A stretch of 12,543 nucleotides of DNA from Candidatus Sordicultor fermentans (GCA_002385475.1 DGDO01000071.1:1-12543); one strand, 5' to 3'. Positions 1-7,399 are shown, counted from the first letter of the stretch. The notes: generated by a model not told the origin, from the sequence alone. Numbers and translations: made by a program.

Positions 1-41
1 TTTTTAGCCTGCCCCTGAATGGTTTTGTCATCCCATTGTCT

Positions 42-157
42 GTCACCCCTGAATGTCTCTGCGAGAGGTCCACAGTATTCAAGAATATTTGGATGCTTGA
101 TAAAAGACTTCAGGCATGGCAGAGAAGGCGGGTTTCCCGCTAAATTTCAGGAATGAC
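42..157. repeat. Small inverted-repeat element (MITE/REP-like)
   Basis: GTCACCCCTG (42-51) is matched as an imperfect inverted repeat by CAGGAATGAC (148-157), 8 of 10 positions. Inside lies a perfect hairpin GCGGG-TTT-CCCGC (128-140). A second copy of CCCCTGAATG (46-55) occurs at 12-21, and GTCATCCC occurs at 27-34, so the left end is itself partly duplicated. GTCATTCC-type ends around a GCGGG hairpin resemble dispersed intergenic repeats of many bacteria. Copy number elsewhere in the genome cannot be judged here. Confidence 0.4.
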
Positions 158-228
158 GGACTCTGAGCTATAATAGGGAAGAAAAACTTCCTCTTATAAT
201 TCTCCGAAAGACAATAATATAAAAAAAC

Positions 229-262
229 AAAAAATGTAAAAAAGCAAAAAATGTAAAAAAGC
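229..262 (+). repeat. 17-bp perfect tandem duplication
   Basis: The unit AAAAAATGTAAAAAAGC occurs twice in direct succession (229-245 and 246-262) with no mismatch. It lies in an A-rich tract about 270 bases upstream of the rpmE promoter. It is probably slippage-generated; no function can be assigned. Confidence 0.85.
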
Positions 263-530
263 AAAGCCTACGGAGGAAGAAAAGCATCTTTTTCAGTCAT
301 GGAAATAGACAGTTTACGACGTAGGTGTAAGACGTAAAAAATAAAGGCAGAATAAAAAACAAAAGTTAGCTGAGGGGAAAACTGAGGAATAAAAAGTATC
401 CCTCACTGAGATGATCCGAATTTTTTACCCAACGTAACCGGCTTTCAAATCTTGAGTGGTTTAGCATGCTTTGCGGGATATTATAAAAAAGGAAAAAAAA
501 TAGACGGAAGCAATTTTCTCCTGGTGGTTT

Positions 531-560
531 TTGACAGAGAGAATAAGCATTTGCTATAAT
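531..560 (+). promoter_or_regulatory. Sigma-70/SigA promoter of the rpmE operon
   Basis: The -35 is TTGACA (531-536) and the -10 is TATAAT (555-560), both perfect consensus, with an 18-bp spacer. TGC just before the -10 gives the extended -10 (TGn) motif. Transcription should start near 567, leaving a leader of about 27 bases that contains the ribosome-binding site GAGGTGAT (578-585). It is the only strong promoter I see upstream of the nine-gene block. Confidence 0.85.
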
Positions 561-593
561 GGTGTGACTCTAAAGTAGAGGTGATATAAAGCT

Positions 594-800
594 ATGAAAA
601 AAGGAATTCATCCCGAATATAAAGAAACTCGAGTAATTTGTGCCTGCGGTAACACTTTTGTTACCCGTTCCACCAGATTCCCTGAAATCAAGGTGGAAAT
701 TTGCTCTAAATGCCATCCTTTCTTTACCGGACAACAGAAGTTAGTAGATACTGCAGGGAGAGTAGAGAAATTCCGTAATAAATATGGAGATAATTATTAA
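594..800 (+). CDS. rpmE: 50S ribosomal protein L31 (zinc-binding type)
   Basis: Structural protein of the large ribosomal subunit, located in the central protuberance. The 68-residue length fits the family. The opening MKKGIHPEY is typical of L31, and four cysteines (C16, C18, C37, C40) form the zinc-binding CxC...CxxC pattern of the Zn-containing L31 class, as opposed to the zinc-free YtiA-type paralogue that replaces it under zinc limitation. The start is supported by GAGGTGAT eight bases upstream. It is the first gene after a consensus promoter. A 46-base gap containing a hairpin separates it from thyX, so it may be transcribed more than the genes behind it. Nothing in the reading frame is unusual. 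Confidence 0.97.
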   Translation: MKKGIHPEYKETRVICACGNTFVTRSTRFPEIKVEICSKCHPFFTGQQKLVDTAGRVEKFRNKYGDNY

Positions 801-814
801 TTTCGCTTCCTCAG

Positions 815-835
815 GTAGCTATCTTTTCTAGCTAC
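815..835 (+). promoter_or_regulatory. Hairpin between rpmE and thyX
   Basis: GTAGCTA (815-821) and TAGCTAC (829-835) form a perfect 7-bp stem with the 7-base loop TCTTTTC. No T-tract follows, so it is not a standard intrinsic terminator. It fills most of the rpmE-thyX gap and ends 11 bases before the thyX start, where no Shine-Dalgarno sequence is visible. It could be a processing or stability element, an attenuator, or a translational control. Confidence 0.5.
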
Positions 836-846
836 ATCATTCTGCG

Positions 847-1512
847 ATGATGAAAGTAACTCTTCTGAGTTATACACCTGATCCTGAGATTACCGTTGCC
901 TTAGCTGCTCGTACTTGTTATAGCAGCAAGCTTCCTCTTGCTATCTCAAAGGAGCGAGCGGAACACCTGATTCGGGAACTCATCGAACGAGGCCATGAAT
1001 CAGTGTTAGAGCATGCTTCTTTTACTTTTGCCATTGAAGGTATATCACGGGTAACTTCTCATCAACTGGTGAGGCATCGTCTGGCTTCTTATTCTCAACA
1101 GAGCCAGCGTTATGTCTCTGTAAAAGAAGCTGATTTTATAATTCCCCCTTCTGTTGTTGAGAATTCAGAGGCTCAAGAACTATTTTGTAAAGCTATAGAG
1201 GAAAGTAAAAAAGCTTACCAGGAACTGATAAATTTGGGAATACCTCAAGAAGACGCCCGTTATATGATGGCGCAGGGTATAGCTACTAACCTGGTTCTGT
1301 CGGCTAATGCTCGGGAGCTATTGCACATCTTTCGCCTGCGGCTGTGCAATAGAGCTCAGTGGGAAATTCGAGAATTGGCCCAAAAAATGTTAGAATTAGT
1401 AAAAGATTTGGCTCCAGCAATTTTTGAATGGGCTGGACCTCCTTGTGTAGAGGGAGAGTGTCGAGAGGGAGAGAATAGTTGTGGAAAACCCTGGAAAAAA
1501 AGAGAAAAATAA
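847..1512 (+). CDS. thyX: Flavin-dependent thymidylate synthase ThyX
   Basis: Converts dUMP to dTMP using methylenetetrahydrofolate as carbon donor and FAD/NADPH for reduction; a homotetrameric cytosolic enzyme unrelated to ThyA. The signature RHRx7S is present (R76-H77-R78 to S86, within RHRLASYSQQSQRY, 76-89), in the variant with SQQS where others have NEQS. The stretch RGHESVLEHASFTF (48-61) and the downstream LSANARELLHIFRLR region are also family-typical. Length 221 aa fits. The tail has Cys residues in a PPCVEGEC...SC pattern. The start is 847, or 850 at the second ATG; neither has a clear Shine-Dalgarno site. The 3' end overlaps the DUF1385 gene by 32 bases. A dCMP deaminase in the same operon can supply its dUMP. 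Confidence 0.96.
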   Translation: MMKVTLLSYTPDPEITVALAARTCYSSKLPLAISKERAEHLIRELIERGHESVLEHASFTFAIEGISRVTSHQLVRHRLASYSQQSQRYVSVKEADFIIPPSVVENSEAQELFCKAIEESKKAYQELINLGIPQEDARYMMAQGIATNLVLSANARELLHIFRLRLCNRAQWEIRELAQKMLELVKDLAPAIFEWAGPPCVEGECREGENSCGKPWKKREK

Positions 1513-2407
1513 AGTGAAATTCGATGTAGGAGGACAGGCTCTCATCGAGGGGGTGATGATGCGCAGTCCTTTTCGTTTAGCCACGGCGGTGCGCAAACCT
1601 AACGGTGATATTGCATTAGAGGTAAAAGAGCAAAGACCTATTGCTCAGAAATATCCTTTCCTATCCTGGCCTATAATTAGAGGAGTGGTGGGGTTAATTG
1701 ATTCTTTGGTAGTGGGTATCAAAGCCCTTTCTCACTCTGCTTCGCTGGCACTCGAGGAGGAAGAAGAGAAATTGAGCAGTATGGATATCGGGATTTCTAT
1801 CCTTTTGGCTCTGGGAATTTTTGCCGGTTTGTTTATAGCTTTGCCTGCCTTTCTTTCTTCTTTAGTTGATCAGTTTATATCTTCTACTTTCGTTTATAAC
1901 CTGGTGGAGGGATTAATTCGTATAGGGATTTTTTTAGCCTATTTATTATTAATATCCCAGATGAAAGACATCAGACGAGTGTTCGAATATCATGGAGCAG
2001 AGCATAAAGCTATTTTTACTTGGGAAAACGGTGAGGAGCTTACTCCAGAAAATGCTCGAAAGTTTACTACCCTTCATCCTCGCTGTGGAACCAACTGGTT
2101 AATTATAGTGCTGGTAATCAGTATATTTGTTTTCTCTTTTCTGGGTAGGCCAGGGTTAGTTACGAGGATAGTAAGCAGGGTATTGCTCATTCCTTTAGTA
2201 GCAGGTCTGGCTTATGAGGCGATTAAAATTTTGTCCCGGTATCAAGACAATCGCTTAGCTTATATTTTAACTTTGCCCGGTTTACTTCTGCAGCGCATCA
2301 CCACTCGAGAGCCGGATGATAGTCAGCTGGAGGTGGCTTTTGCTGCTTTGAAAGGGAGTTTAGGGGAGGATAATTATGTGGCGGGAGAAAATAGGAGAGA
2401 TAGTTAA
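1481..2407 (+). CDS. DUF1385 family membrane protein (YqhQ-like)
   Basis: An integral membrane protein of unknown biochemical function. The family hallmark GGQALIEGVMMR lies at residues 17-28, followed by the conserved motifs EYHGAEHKAIFTWE and LHPRCGTNW in the second half. Hydrophobic segments near residues 102-128, 138-160, 207-225 and 233-250 suggest about four membrane spans, with an acidic cluster (EEEEEK) just before the first. Length 308 aa fits the family. The GTG start at 1481 has AGGGAGAG upstream and lies inside thyX; an in-frame GTG at 1514, just after the thyX stop, is the alternative. It overlaps prfA by 32 bases. The family often sits beside prfA/prmC or rpmE in Firmicutes, which suggests but does not prove a translation-linked or envelope role. 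Confidence 0.92.
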   Translation: MENPGKKEKNKVKFDVGGQALIEGVMMRSPFRLATAVRKPNGDIALEVKEQRPIAQKYPFLSWPIIRGVVGLIDSLVVGIKALSHSASLALEEEEEKLSSMDIGISILLALGIFAGLFIALPAFLSSLVDQFISSTFVYNLVEGLIRIGIFLAYLLLISQMKDIRRVFEYHGAEHKAIFTWENGEELTPENARKFTTLHPRCGTNWLIIVLVISIFVFSFLGRPGLVTRIVSRVLLIPLVAGLAYEAIKILSRYQDNRLAYILTLPGLLLQRITTREPDDSQLEVAFAALKGSLGEDNYVAGENRRDS

Positions 2408-3446
2408 GGAATATCAAGATTTGACTCAAAAAATAGCCAATCCTCAATCAATGAAGGATATGGCTACTTACCGGAGCTTAACTCAAGCTCTGGCTGAGAT
2501 AGAGCCTGTAGTCGGGAAGTACGAAGAATATGAGAAAAAAGAAAGAGAGCTGGAAGAGAATCGGGAGCTTCTCCGTGTAGAAAGTGACCTGGAGCTCCGT
2601 GCTCTTTTAGAAGAAGAAATAGAGAAGTTAAAAACTTCCCTTCAAGAATTGGAAGAAGAACTCAAAGTAATGCTCATCCCCCGGGACCCCCGAGATGAAA
2701 AAAACACCCTGGTGGAAATTCGAGCTGGCACAGGAGGGGAAGAAGCAGCCTTATTTGTAGCTGATCTTTTCCGAATGTACAGTCATTATGCAGAGCGCAA
2801 TGGTTGGAAAGTAGAAGTAATGAGCTCTAACCCAACGGAGCTGGGGGGATTTAAGGAAATAATATTTGCTGTAGAAGGAAAAGGAGCTTATAGTAAATTT
2901 AAATTTGAAAGTGGAGTGCATCGGGTGCAGAGAGTCCCGGTAACTGAGGCAGGAGGGCGTATTCACACCTCTACGGCTACTGTGGCAGTACTTCCGGAAG
3001 CTGATGAGGTAGATGTAGAAATCAGGCCGGAAGACATACGGGTAGACGTGTATCGTTCCTCAGGTCCGGGAGGACAAAGCGTCAATACTACTGACTCTGC
3101 TGTTCGGGTTACCCATATCCCCACAGGAATGGTAGTAACTTGCCAGGATGAAAAATCCCAGCATAAAAATAAAGCTAAGGCTTTGAGAATTTTGCGTAGC
3201 CGTTTACTGGAAATGGAAAGAGAAAGCCAGAAAGAAGAAATAGACCAGGAAAGAAGAATACAAATTGGTAGCGGGGAGCGAAGCGAAAGAATCCGCACTT
3301 ATAACTTTCCTCAAAATCGGGTTACTGACCACCGAATTAACTTAACTCTTTACCATCTGGAGTCAGTTCTGGAAGGAGAACTGGATGAAATAATTGAGGC
3401 TTTAGCGGCAGAAGAAAAAATGAGAACGCTAGAAAAAGTGAGTTAA
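2376..3446 (+). CDS. prfA: Peptide chain release factor 1
   Basis: Recognises UAA and UAG in the ribosomal A site and triggers hydrolysis of peptidyl-tRNA. The GGQ catalytic tripeptide is at 232-234 inside SSGPGGQSVNTTDSAVR, and the codon-reading tripeptide is PVT (188-190). PxT marks RF1; RF2 has SPF. The N-terminal third is a charged coiled-coil-like domain (about 1-100), followed by EIRAGTGGEEA (114-124). Length 356 aa is normal. The ATG at 2376 has GGGGAGGA five bases upstream, a strong site embedded in the end of the DUF1385 gene. The stop codon directly abuts the ATG of prmC, whose product methylates Q234. No programmed frameshift is seen, as expected since that feature belongs to RF2. 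Confidence 0.98.
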   Translation: MWREKIGEIVKEYQDLTQKIANPQSMKDMATYRSLTQALAEIEPVVGKYEEYEKKERELEENRELLRVESDLELRALLEEEIEKLKTSLQELEEELKVMLIPRDPRDEKNTLVEIRAGTGGEEAALFVADLFRMYSHYAERNGWKVEVMSSNPTELGGFKEIIFAVEGKGAYSKFKFESGVHRVQRVPVTEAGGRIHTSTATVAVLPEADEVDVEIRPEDIRVDVYRSSGPGGQSVNTTDSAVRVTHIPTGMVVTCQDEKSQHKNKAKALRILRSRLLEMERESQKEEIDQERRIQIGSGERSERIRTYNFPQNRVTDHRINLTLYHLESVLEGELDEIIEALAAEEKMRTLEKVS

Positions 3447-4328
3447 ATGCCCTCAGTTAAAGAGGTGTGGCAAGGCTTAGTAAAAGACTTAAAAGAACAC
3501 TCTTTTTCTTCTCCTGCGAGAGAGGCTCGCTTGCTTTTAGCCTCTGTTTTAGAAGTAGAGCCTTCTCGAGTTTATCTTTTCTGGGATGAGGAGCTTCCCC
3601 CCCCAAAATTAACTCACCTGCACGATATTTTCAAGAAACGCTTGCAAGGCGTTCCCATCCAGTACCTTGCCGGGGAATGGGAATTCTTCTCTCTTCCTTT
3701 TCGCTTAAGAAAAGGAGTGTTTATCCCTCGTTTAGATACAGAAAGCTGGGTGGAAGAAGCTATTGTTTACCTTCGCTCCTTACCGGAAGAAAAAATAATG
3801 GTTTGCGATATGGGCTGCGGGAGTGGAGTAATTGGCATATCCTGTGCTTTCTGGGTAGAAAACCTCTATTTATATGGAGCAGATATTTTCCCGAAAGCAG
3901 TGGAGCTATCAAAGGAAAATGCTCACCTTTTAGGAGTGGAGAAAAGAAGCGTTTTTCTTCTATCTGACCTTTTTTCTGCTTTTCCCCCTGTTAAGTTTGA
4001 CGTTATTCTTTCTAACCCCCCCTACGTCAGAGAGGAGGACTGGGATTCTCTATCTCCCGAAATTAGACTCTATGAACCTCGGGAGGCACTTCTTGCTGGA
4101 GAAGAAGGGCTAGATATGATAGAGAGAGTTTTAAAAGAAGGGGAGTCTTTCTTAAAAGAAGGGGGGTTATTTTTCTTAGAACATGACCCGGAGCAAAAAG
4201 AAGCCATACAAAAATTAGCTGATACTCTTTTTCTGGAATATCTACGTTCTATTCCTGACCTTTCAGGGAGAGAAAGAGCCAGTGTAATTCGGAAAAGGAG
4301 GAGTAAAAATGAAACTGCTTATAGGTAG
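3447..4328 (+). CDS. prmC: Release factor glutamine N5-methyltransferase
   Basis: Methylates the side-chain amide of the GGQ glutamine in release factors using S-adenosylmethionine, which speeds peptide release. A small helical N-terminal domain (about 1-75) binds the factor. The Rossmann-fold methyltransferase domain shows the SAM-binding motif DMGCGSG (121-127) and the catalytic NPPY (190-193); PRLDTE (94-99) is the usual pre-domain motif. The family's late LEIG segment reads LEHDPEQ here, a mild deviation. Length 293 aa is usual. The ATG follows the prfA stop with no intervening base and has only a weak Shine-Dalgarno (AAGTGAG), so translation is probably coupled to prfA. The 3' end overlaps rpiB by 20 bases. 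Sua5/YwlC, a common next neighbour in Firmicutes, is absent. Confidence 0.96.
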   Translation: MPSVKEVWQGLVKDLKEHSFSSPAREARLLLASVLEVEPSRVYLFWDEELPPPKLTHLHDIFKKRLQGVPIQYLAGEWEFFSLPFRLRKGVFIPRLDTESWVEEAIVYLRSLPEEKIMVCDMGCGSGVIGISCAFWVENLYLYGADIFPKAVELSKENAHLLGVEKRSVFLLSDLFSAFPPVKFDVILSNPPYVREEDWDSLSPEIRLYEPREALLAGEEGLDMIERVLKEGESFLKEGGLFFLEHDPEQKEAIQKLADTLFLEYLRSIPDLSGRERASVIRKRRSKNETAYR

Positions 4329-4755
4329 CGACCATGGAGGTTTTGAGCTGAAAGAAGACCTCAAGATTTTTATTCAGGAGCTGGGATATGAGGTAAAAGA
4401 TTACGGGACCTACGATGTTCAATCTTGTGATTATCCTGATGTAGCTTTTCAGGTGGCAGAAGATGTAGCAAAAGGGGAGGGAGAAAGAGGGATTCTGGTC
4501 TGCGGAACCGGTATTGGTATGTCCATTGCTGCCAATAAAGTTAAAGGAATAAGGGCTTCACTATGCCATGATACTTTTTCCGCCCGTTTTGCCCGGGAAC
4601 ACAATGATGCCAATATTCTCACCTTAGGAGGAAGGGTAGTGGGGAAGGGCCTGGCTCGGGAAATCGTCCGGATATGGTTAGAGGCTAATTTTACTGGAGA
4701 AAGGCATGCTCGCCGGTTGAATAAAATAGAGGAATACGAGAAGAATGAAAGATAG
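4309..4755 (+). CDS. rpiB: Ribose-5-phosphate isomerase B
   Basis: Interconverts ribose 5-phosphate and ribulose 5-phosphate in the non-oxidative pentose phosphate pathway; a cytosolic RpiB/LacAB-family enzyme. Visible motifs are GSDHGGFELK near the N-terminus (D8, H9), YPDVA (42-46), the catalytic cysteine C65 in VCGTGIGMSIAANK, and the later HDTFSARFAREHNDAN and LGGRVVG segments. The 148-aa length fits RpiB. The ATG has a strong GGAGGAG site lying inside prmC. Its last 11 bases overlap the dCMP deaminase gene. Allose-6-phosphate or galactose-6-phosphate isomerase activity occurs in sister families, but the housekeeping context favours RpiB. Confidence 0.95.
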   Translation: MKLLIGSDHGGFELKEDLKIFIQELGYEVKDYGTYDVQSCDYPDVAFQVAEDVAKGEGERGILVCGTGIGMSIAANKVKGIRASLCHDTFSARFAREHNDANILTLGGRVVGKGLAREIVRIWLEANFTGERHARRLNKIEEYEKNER

Positions 4756-5209
4756 ACCGGATTGGGATACCTATTTTATGTCTATTGCTCATCTTGTGAG
4801 TACTCGCTCTACCTGCCTGCGCCGCCAGGTAGGGGCAGTTATGGTGAGAGACAAACAAATCTTGACTACCGGGTATAATGGAGTTCCCCGAGGGATAACC
4901 CACTGTACCCCGGAGAACTGTTTACGCAGCGTGAAAGATATTCCTTCTGGTCAACAGCAAGAATTGTGTAGAGGATTACACGCTGAGCAGAATGCTATAA
5001 TACAGGCAGCCTTACATGGAGTAAGCACTAAAGACGCTACTCTGTATTGCACTCACAAACCTTGCATTTTATGTGCTAAAATGCTAATTAACGCTGGAGT
5101 AGTGAGGATAGTATATCAAGATTTCTATCCCGATCCTTTAGCTGACGAAATGTTAGAAGAAGCAGGAATAGAAATGTGCATCTGGGAGGGGCGGGTGATA
5201 TCCCGTTGA
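4745..5209 (+). CDS. comEB: dCMP deaminase (ComEB-like)
   Basis: Zinc-dependent deaminase converting dCMP to dUMP, the precursor for thymidylate synthesis. The zinc and catalytic site is HAE (79-81) with PCILC (106-110), giving the HAE...PCxxC pattern of the cytidine/deoxycytidylate deaminase family. The N-terminal CLRRQVGAVMV and TGYNGVPRG segments are those of dCMP deaminases such as B. subtilis ComEB. Length 154 aa fits. The start at 4745 overlaps rpiB; GAGGAA lies ten bases upstream. The stop TGA (5207-5209) overlaps the likely TTG start of the next gene. Being in one operon with thyX, it can feed dUMP to it. ComEB is named from a competence locus, but no competence gene is present here. 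A riboflavin-type or tRNA deaminase is unlikely from these motifs. Confidence 0.94.
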   Translation: MKDRPDWDTYFMSIAHLVSTRSTCLRRQVGAVMVRDKQILTTGYNGVPRGITHCTPENCLRSVKDIPSGQQQELCRGLHAEQNAIIQAALHGVSTKDATLYCTHKPCILCAKMLINAGVVRIVYQDFYPDPLADEMLEEAGIEMCIWEGRVISR

Positions 5210-6258
5210 AACAGGTTCTGTTTTTTAGTTTTCTATCTTGTATTTCGGCTGTGGTCGTAGTTCCCTTCGTTATCCACTTCAGTGAAAAGAAAAAATGGTT
5301 AGATATGCCGGATGGGAAGAGGAAGGTCCACGTTAAACCTGTTCCTCACCTGGGAGGAATTGCTTTATTTCTTGCTTTCTTTTTAGCTGTTTTTTTTCTC
5401 TCTCTTCTGGGTTACTTCTCTTTTCCCTTTTACCTTCTGGCAGGAGGGGGAGTTATATTTCTCACCGGTTTAATAGATGACCTTCTATTCCTACCTCCCT
5501 GGGGGAAGCTCATAGGACAAACCTTAGGTGCTCTTATCCTTATTGCAGGAGGGGTTACCATTCAGTTTTTTACCCTTCCCTGGGATACAATGATTTATCT
5601 GGGCAATTGGGGTTACCCTCTGACATTACTCTGGATAGTAGGGATAACTAACGCTTTAAATCTTATCGATGGTATGGATGGCTTATCCGCTGGTATAGGA
5701 GCTATTGCTTCTTTTACCCTGGGAATCATTGCCTGGCAGGAGGGAAGAATAGAGCCAGCGGTTTTATCTTTTCTTCTTACGGGAGCTACTGTTGGATTTT
5801 TATTCTACAATTTTCCTCCAGCGAAGATTTTTCTGGGAGATAGTGGTGCACTATTTTTAGGGGGAATGCTGGCTACCATATCGGTGCAGGGAGCAGTTAA
5901 AAGTGCTGCTACTTTCACTCTGGCTATTCCCATTTTGATTTTAGGGGTTCCTATTCTGGATACTTTCTTTGCTATTATCAGGAGGAGTAAGAATCACTTA
6001 CCGGTATCTTCTGCTGATCGGGGACACCTCCATCATCGTCTTTTAGAGCGGGGGTACTCCCCCCGAAGGGTGGTGGTTTTGTTCTATATAATAAGCATCT
6101 TTTTGGGGGTAATAGCTATCATTGTTAATACTTTTGTTCGAAATGGTACTTACTCTCTGCTCCTTCTGCTCCTTCTTTTTGCTCTCTTCTGGCGATGGGG
6201 GAAGAGCCTGGGAGTGTTTGATATACCAGAAGGGAAAAAAACTGTTGAAAAAAGTTAA
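5206..6258 (+). CDS. tagO: Undecaprenyl-phosphate GlcNAc-1-phosphate transferase
   Basis: A polyprenyl-phosphate HexNAc-1-phosphate transferase (WecA/TagO/MraY superfamily) that moves GlcNAc-1-phosphate from UDP-GlcNAc to undecaprenyl phosphate, the first membrane step of teichoic acid or other surface-polymer synthesis. Numbered from the TTG: early PDGKRKVHVKPVPHLGG, the Mg-binding Asp pair in GLIDD (91-92), NLIDGMDGL (152-160), FLGDSG (209-214) and HLHH (274-277). About ten or eleven hydrophobic spans are evident, ending in a Leu-rich segment. A GTG at 5176 gives a 10-residue longer form, but the TTG at 5206 overlaps the comEB stop as TTGA and has GGGTGAT six bases upstream, so I prefer it (350 aa). 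wecB follows with an overlap. The symbol could equally be wecA, since the final polymer is unknown. Confidence 0.92.
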   Translation: MKQVLFFSFLSCISAVVVVPFVIHFSEKKKWLDMPDGKRKVHVKPVPHLGGIALFLAFFLAVFFLSLLGYFSFPFYLLAGGGVIFLTGLIDDLLFLPPWGKLIGQTLGALILIAGGVTIQFFTLPWDTMIYLGNWGYPLTLLWIVGITNALNLIDGMDGLSAGIGAIASFTLGIIAWQEGRIEPAVLSFLLTGATVGFLFYNFPPAKIFLGDSGALFLGGMLATISVQGAVKSAATFTLAIPILILGVPILDTFFAIIRRSKNHLPVSSADRGHLHHRLLERGYSPRRVVVLFYIISIFLGVIAIIVNTFVRNGTYSLLLLLLLFALFWRWGKSLGVFDIPEGKKTVEKS

Positions 6259-7393
6259 AACTTTTTTTGTTCTGGGTACTCGCCCTGAGGTTATAAAGCT
6301 GGCTCCAGTTATTTCTTCTCTTTCCCGGGAAAAAGAATTTGAGATTAAAATCGTAAATACCGGTCAACATCGGGATATGGCTGGCTATTTTCTTCAACTT
6401 TTTGGACTTTCTCCTCACTATGATTTAGATGTTATGGCTGCTAAACAATCTCTTTTTTATCTTACCTCCCGGATTATAAAAGGGTTAGAGGGAGTTTTCT
6501 CTCAAGATAGGCCAGATTTAGTCGTAGTGCAGGGAGACACTACCAGCGCTTTTTGTGGAGCTCTTGCTGCTTTTTACGATAAAATAAACTGCGCTCATGT
6601 AGAGGCGGGCTTGCGTACCAGAGAAAAGTACAGTCCTTTCCCGGAAGAGATGAACCGCGTTTTAATCAGCAATCTTGCTGATTTACACTTTGCACCTACT
6701 CCTCACTCTCGGAAAAATCTCCTCAAGGAAGGAATAGAGGAGGAAAAAATCTACGTTACCGGTAATACTATCGTGGATGCTCTTTTCCAGGTTTTAGAGA
6801 AAAATCTGCCTTTCCAGAATGAAATTCTTCTCCGGGAGATAGGAGAGGAGGAAAATTTAAAAATAATAACAGTCACTGCTCATCGTCGAGAAAATTGGGA
6901 AGCAGGGATAGAAGAGGTCGCGAAAGCTCTCCGAACCCTCGGAGAAAGATTACCAGAGATAAAAATTTTTTTTCCTCTTCATCCCAATCCGGTGGTGAGG
7001 GATAAAATTATTCCTCTTCTCTCTACCACCTCTCAGGTTTTTCTCTTAGAACCGCTGAATTATTTTGACTTCGTCAAGCTTCTTTCCCGGAGCACTCTTT
7101 TAATCAGTGATTCAGGGGGGGTGCAGGAGGAAGCTTCGGCTCTGGGAGTACCAGTTTTAATTACTCGAGACTTTACCGAAAGGCCGGAGATGATAGAGGC
7201 GGGTCTCGGGTATCTGGTAGGTTGTAACCAGAATGAAATCGTATCTTTAGCCACCAAGCTTTTGGAGGAAAGAGAAGAAAGGAAGAGCCGGTTGGTTTTT
7301 GGTGATGGACAGGCTTCCTCACGGATCGTCCAGATTTTGCGGCGCTTCCTGAAACTGGATTTTTCTCCCTTTGAAGAGTTTACTCCCCGATAG
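6245..7393 (+). CDS. wecB: UDP-N-acetylglucosamine 2-epimerase (non-hydrolysing)
   Basis: Interconverts UDP-GlcNAc and UDP-ManNAc, supplying ManNAc for the linkage unit of teichoic acids or other surface polymers. Numbered from a TTG at 6245 (382 aa): GTRPEVIKLAPV (11-22), NTGQHRDM (38-45), VVQGDTTSAF (94-103, D98), HVEAGLRT (118-125, E120), PEEMNR (133-138), TAHRRENW (211-218, H213), SDSGGVQEEA (288-297) and the TERPE segment (311-315). These cover the acidic and histidine residues implicated in catalysis of WecB/MnaA. The frame is open back to 6122, but that stretch is an out-of-frame reading of tagO. The TTG, ten bases after AGAAGGG and overlapping the tagO stop by 14 bases, gives the normal family N-terminus. 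It is the last gene of the block; no clear terminator follows. Confidence 0.94.
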   Translation: MKKVKTFFVLGTRPEVIKLAPVISSLSREKEFEIKIVNTGQHRDMAGYFLQLFGLSPHYDLDVMAAKQSLFYLTSRIIKGLEGVFSQDRPDLVVVQGDTTSAFCGALAAFYDKINCAHVEAGLRTREKYSPFPEEMNRVLISNLADLHFAPTPHSRKNLLKEGIEEEKIYVTGNTIVDALFQVLEKNLPFQNEILLREIGEEENLKIITVTAHRRENWEAGIEEVAKALRTLGERLPEIKIFFPLHPNPVVRDKIIPLLSTTSQVFLLEPLNYFDFVKLLSRSTLLISDSGGVQEEASALGVPVLITRDFTERPEMIEAGLGYLVGCNQNEIVSLATKLLEEREERKSRLVFGDGQASSRIVQILRRFLKLDFSPFEEFTPR

Positions 7394-7399
7394 CTTTTT

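Larger units (their letters stand above)
1..530. other. Gene-free upstream region
   Basis: No convincing gene is visible on either strand. The stretch is A/T-rich, with many A-runs from about 180 to 360 and 480 to 510. It holds a repeat-like element at its left end and a short tandem duplication, both listed separately. A weak stem (TGAGGG 371-376 with CCCTCA 400-405) has no T-tract and is not called a terminator. A 61-codon minus-strand reading frame at 79-264 crosses the repeat element and the A-runs and has a low-complexity Phe/Tyr-rich product, so I do not treat it as a gene. Confidence 0.6.

Noticed and set aside
79..264. 61-codon minus-strand reading frame
   Set aside because: It lies across the repeat element and A-rich tracts, its product is low-complexity Phe/Tyr-rich, and it has no recognisable motif or neighbour logic.
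371..405. Intrinsic terminator in the upstream region
   Set aside because: The stem TGAGGG/CCCTCA has a 23-base loop and no following T-run.
2963..3298. 111-codon minus-strand frame inside prfA
   Set aside because: It is fully antisense to the conserved GGQ region of RF1, and its composition is that of a shadow frame.
3677..3967. 96-codon plus-strand frame inside prmC
   Set aside because: Out-of-frame reading of the methyltransferase domain, whose motifs are intact in the main frame.
5176..5205. GTG start for tagO
   Set aside because: It adds ten residues inside comEB; the TTG at 5206 overlaps the comEB stop and has a better placed ribosome-binding site.
6122..6244. Upstream extension of wecB
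   Set aside because: The extra 41 residues are the +1 reading of the tagO Leu-rich tail; the family N-terminus begins just after the TTG at 6245.
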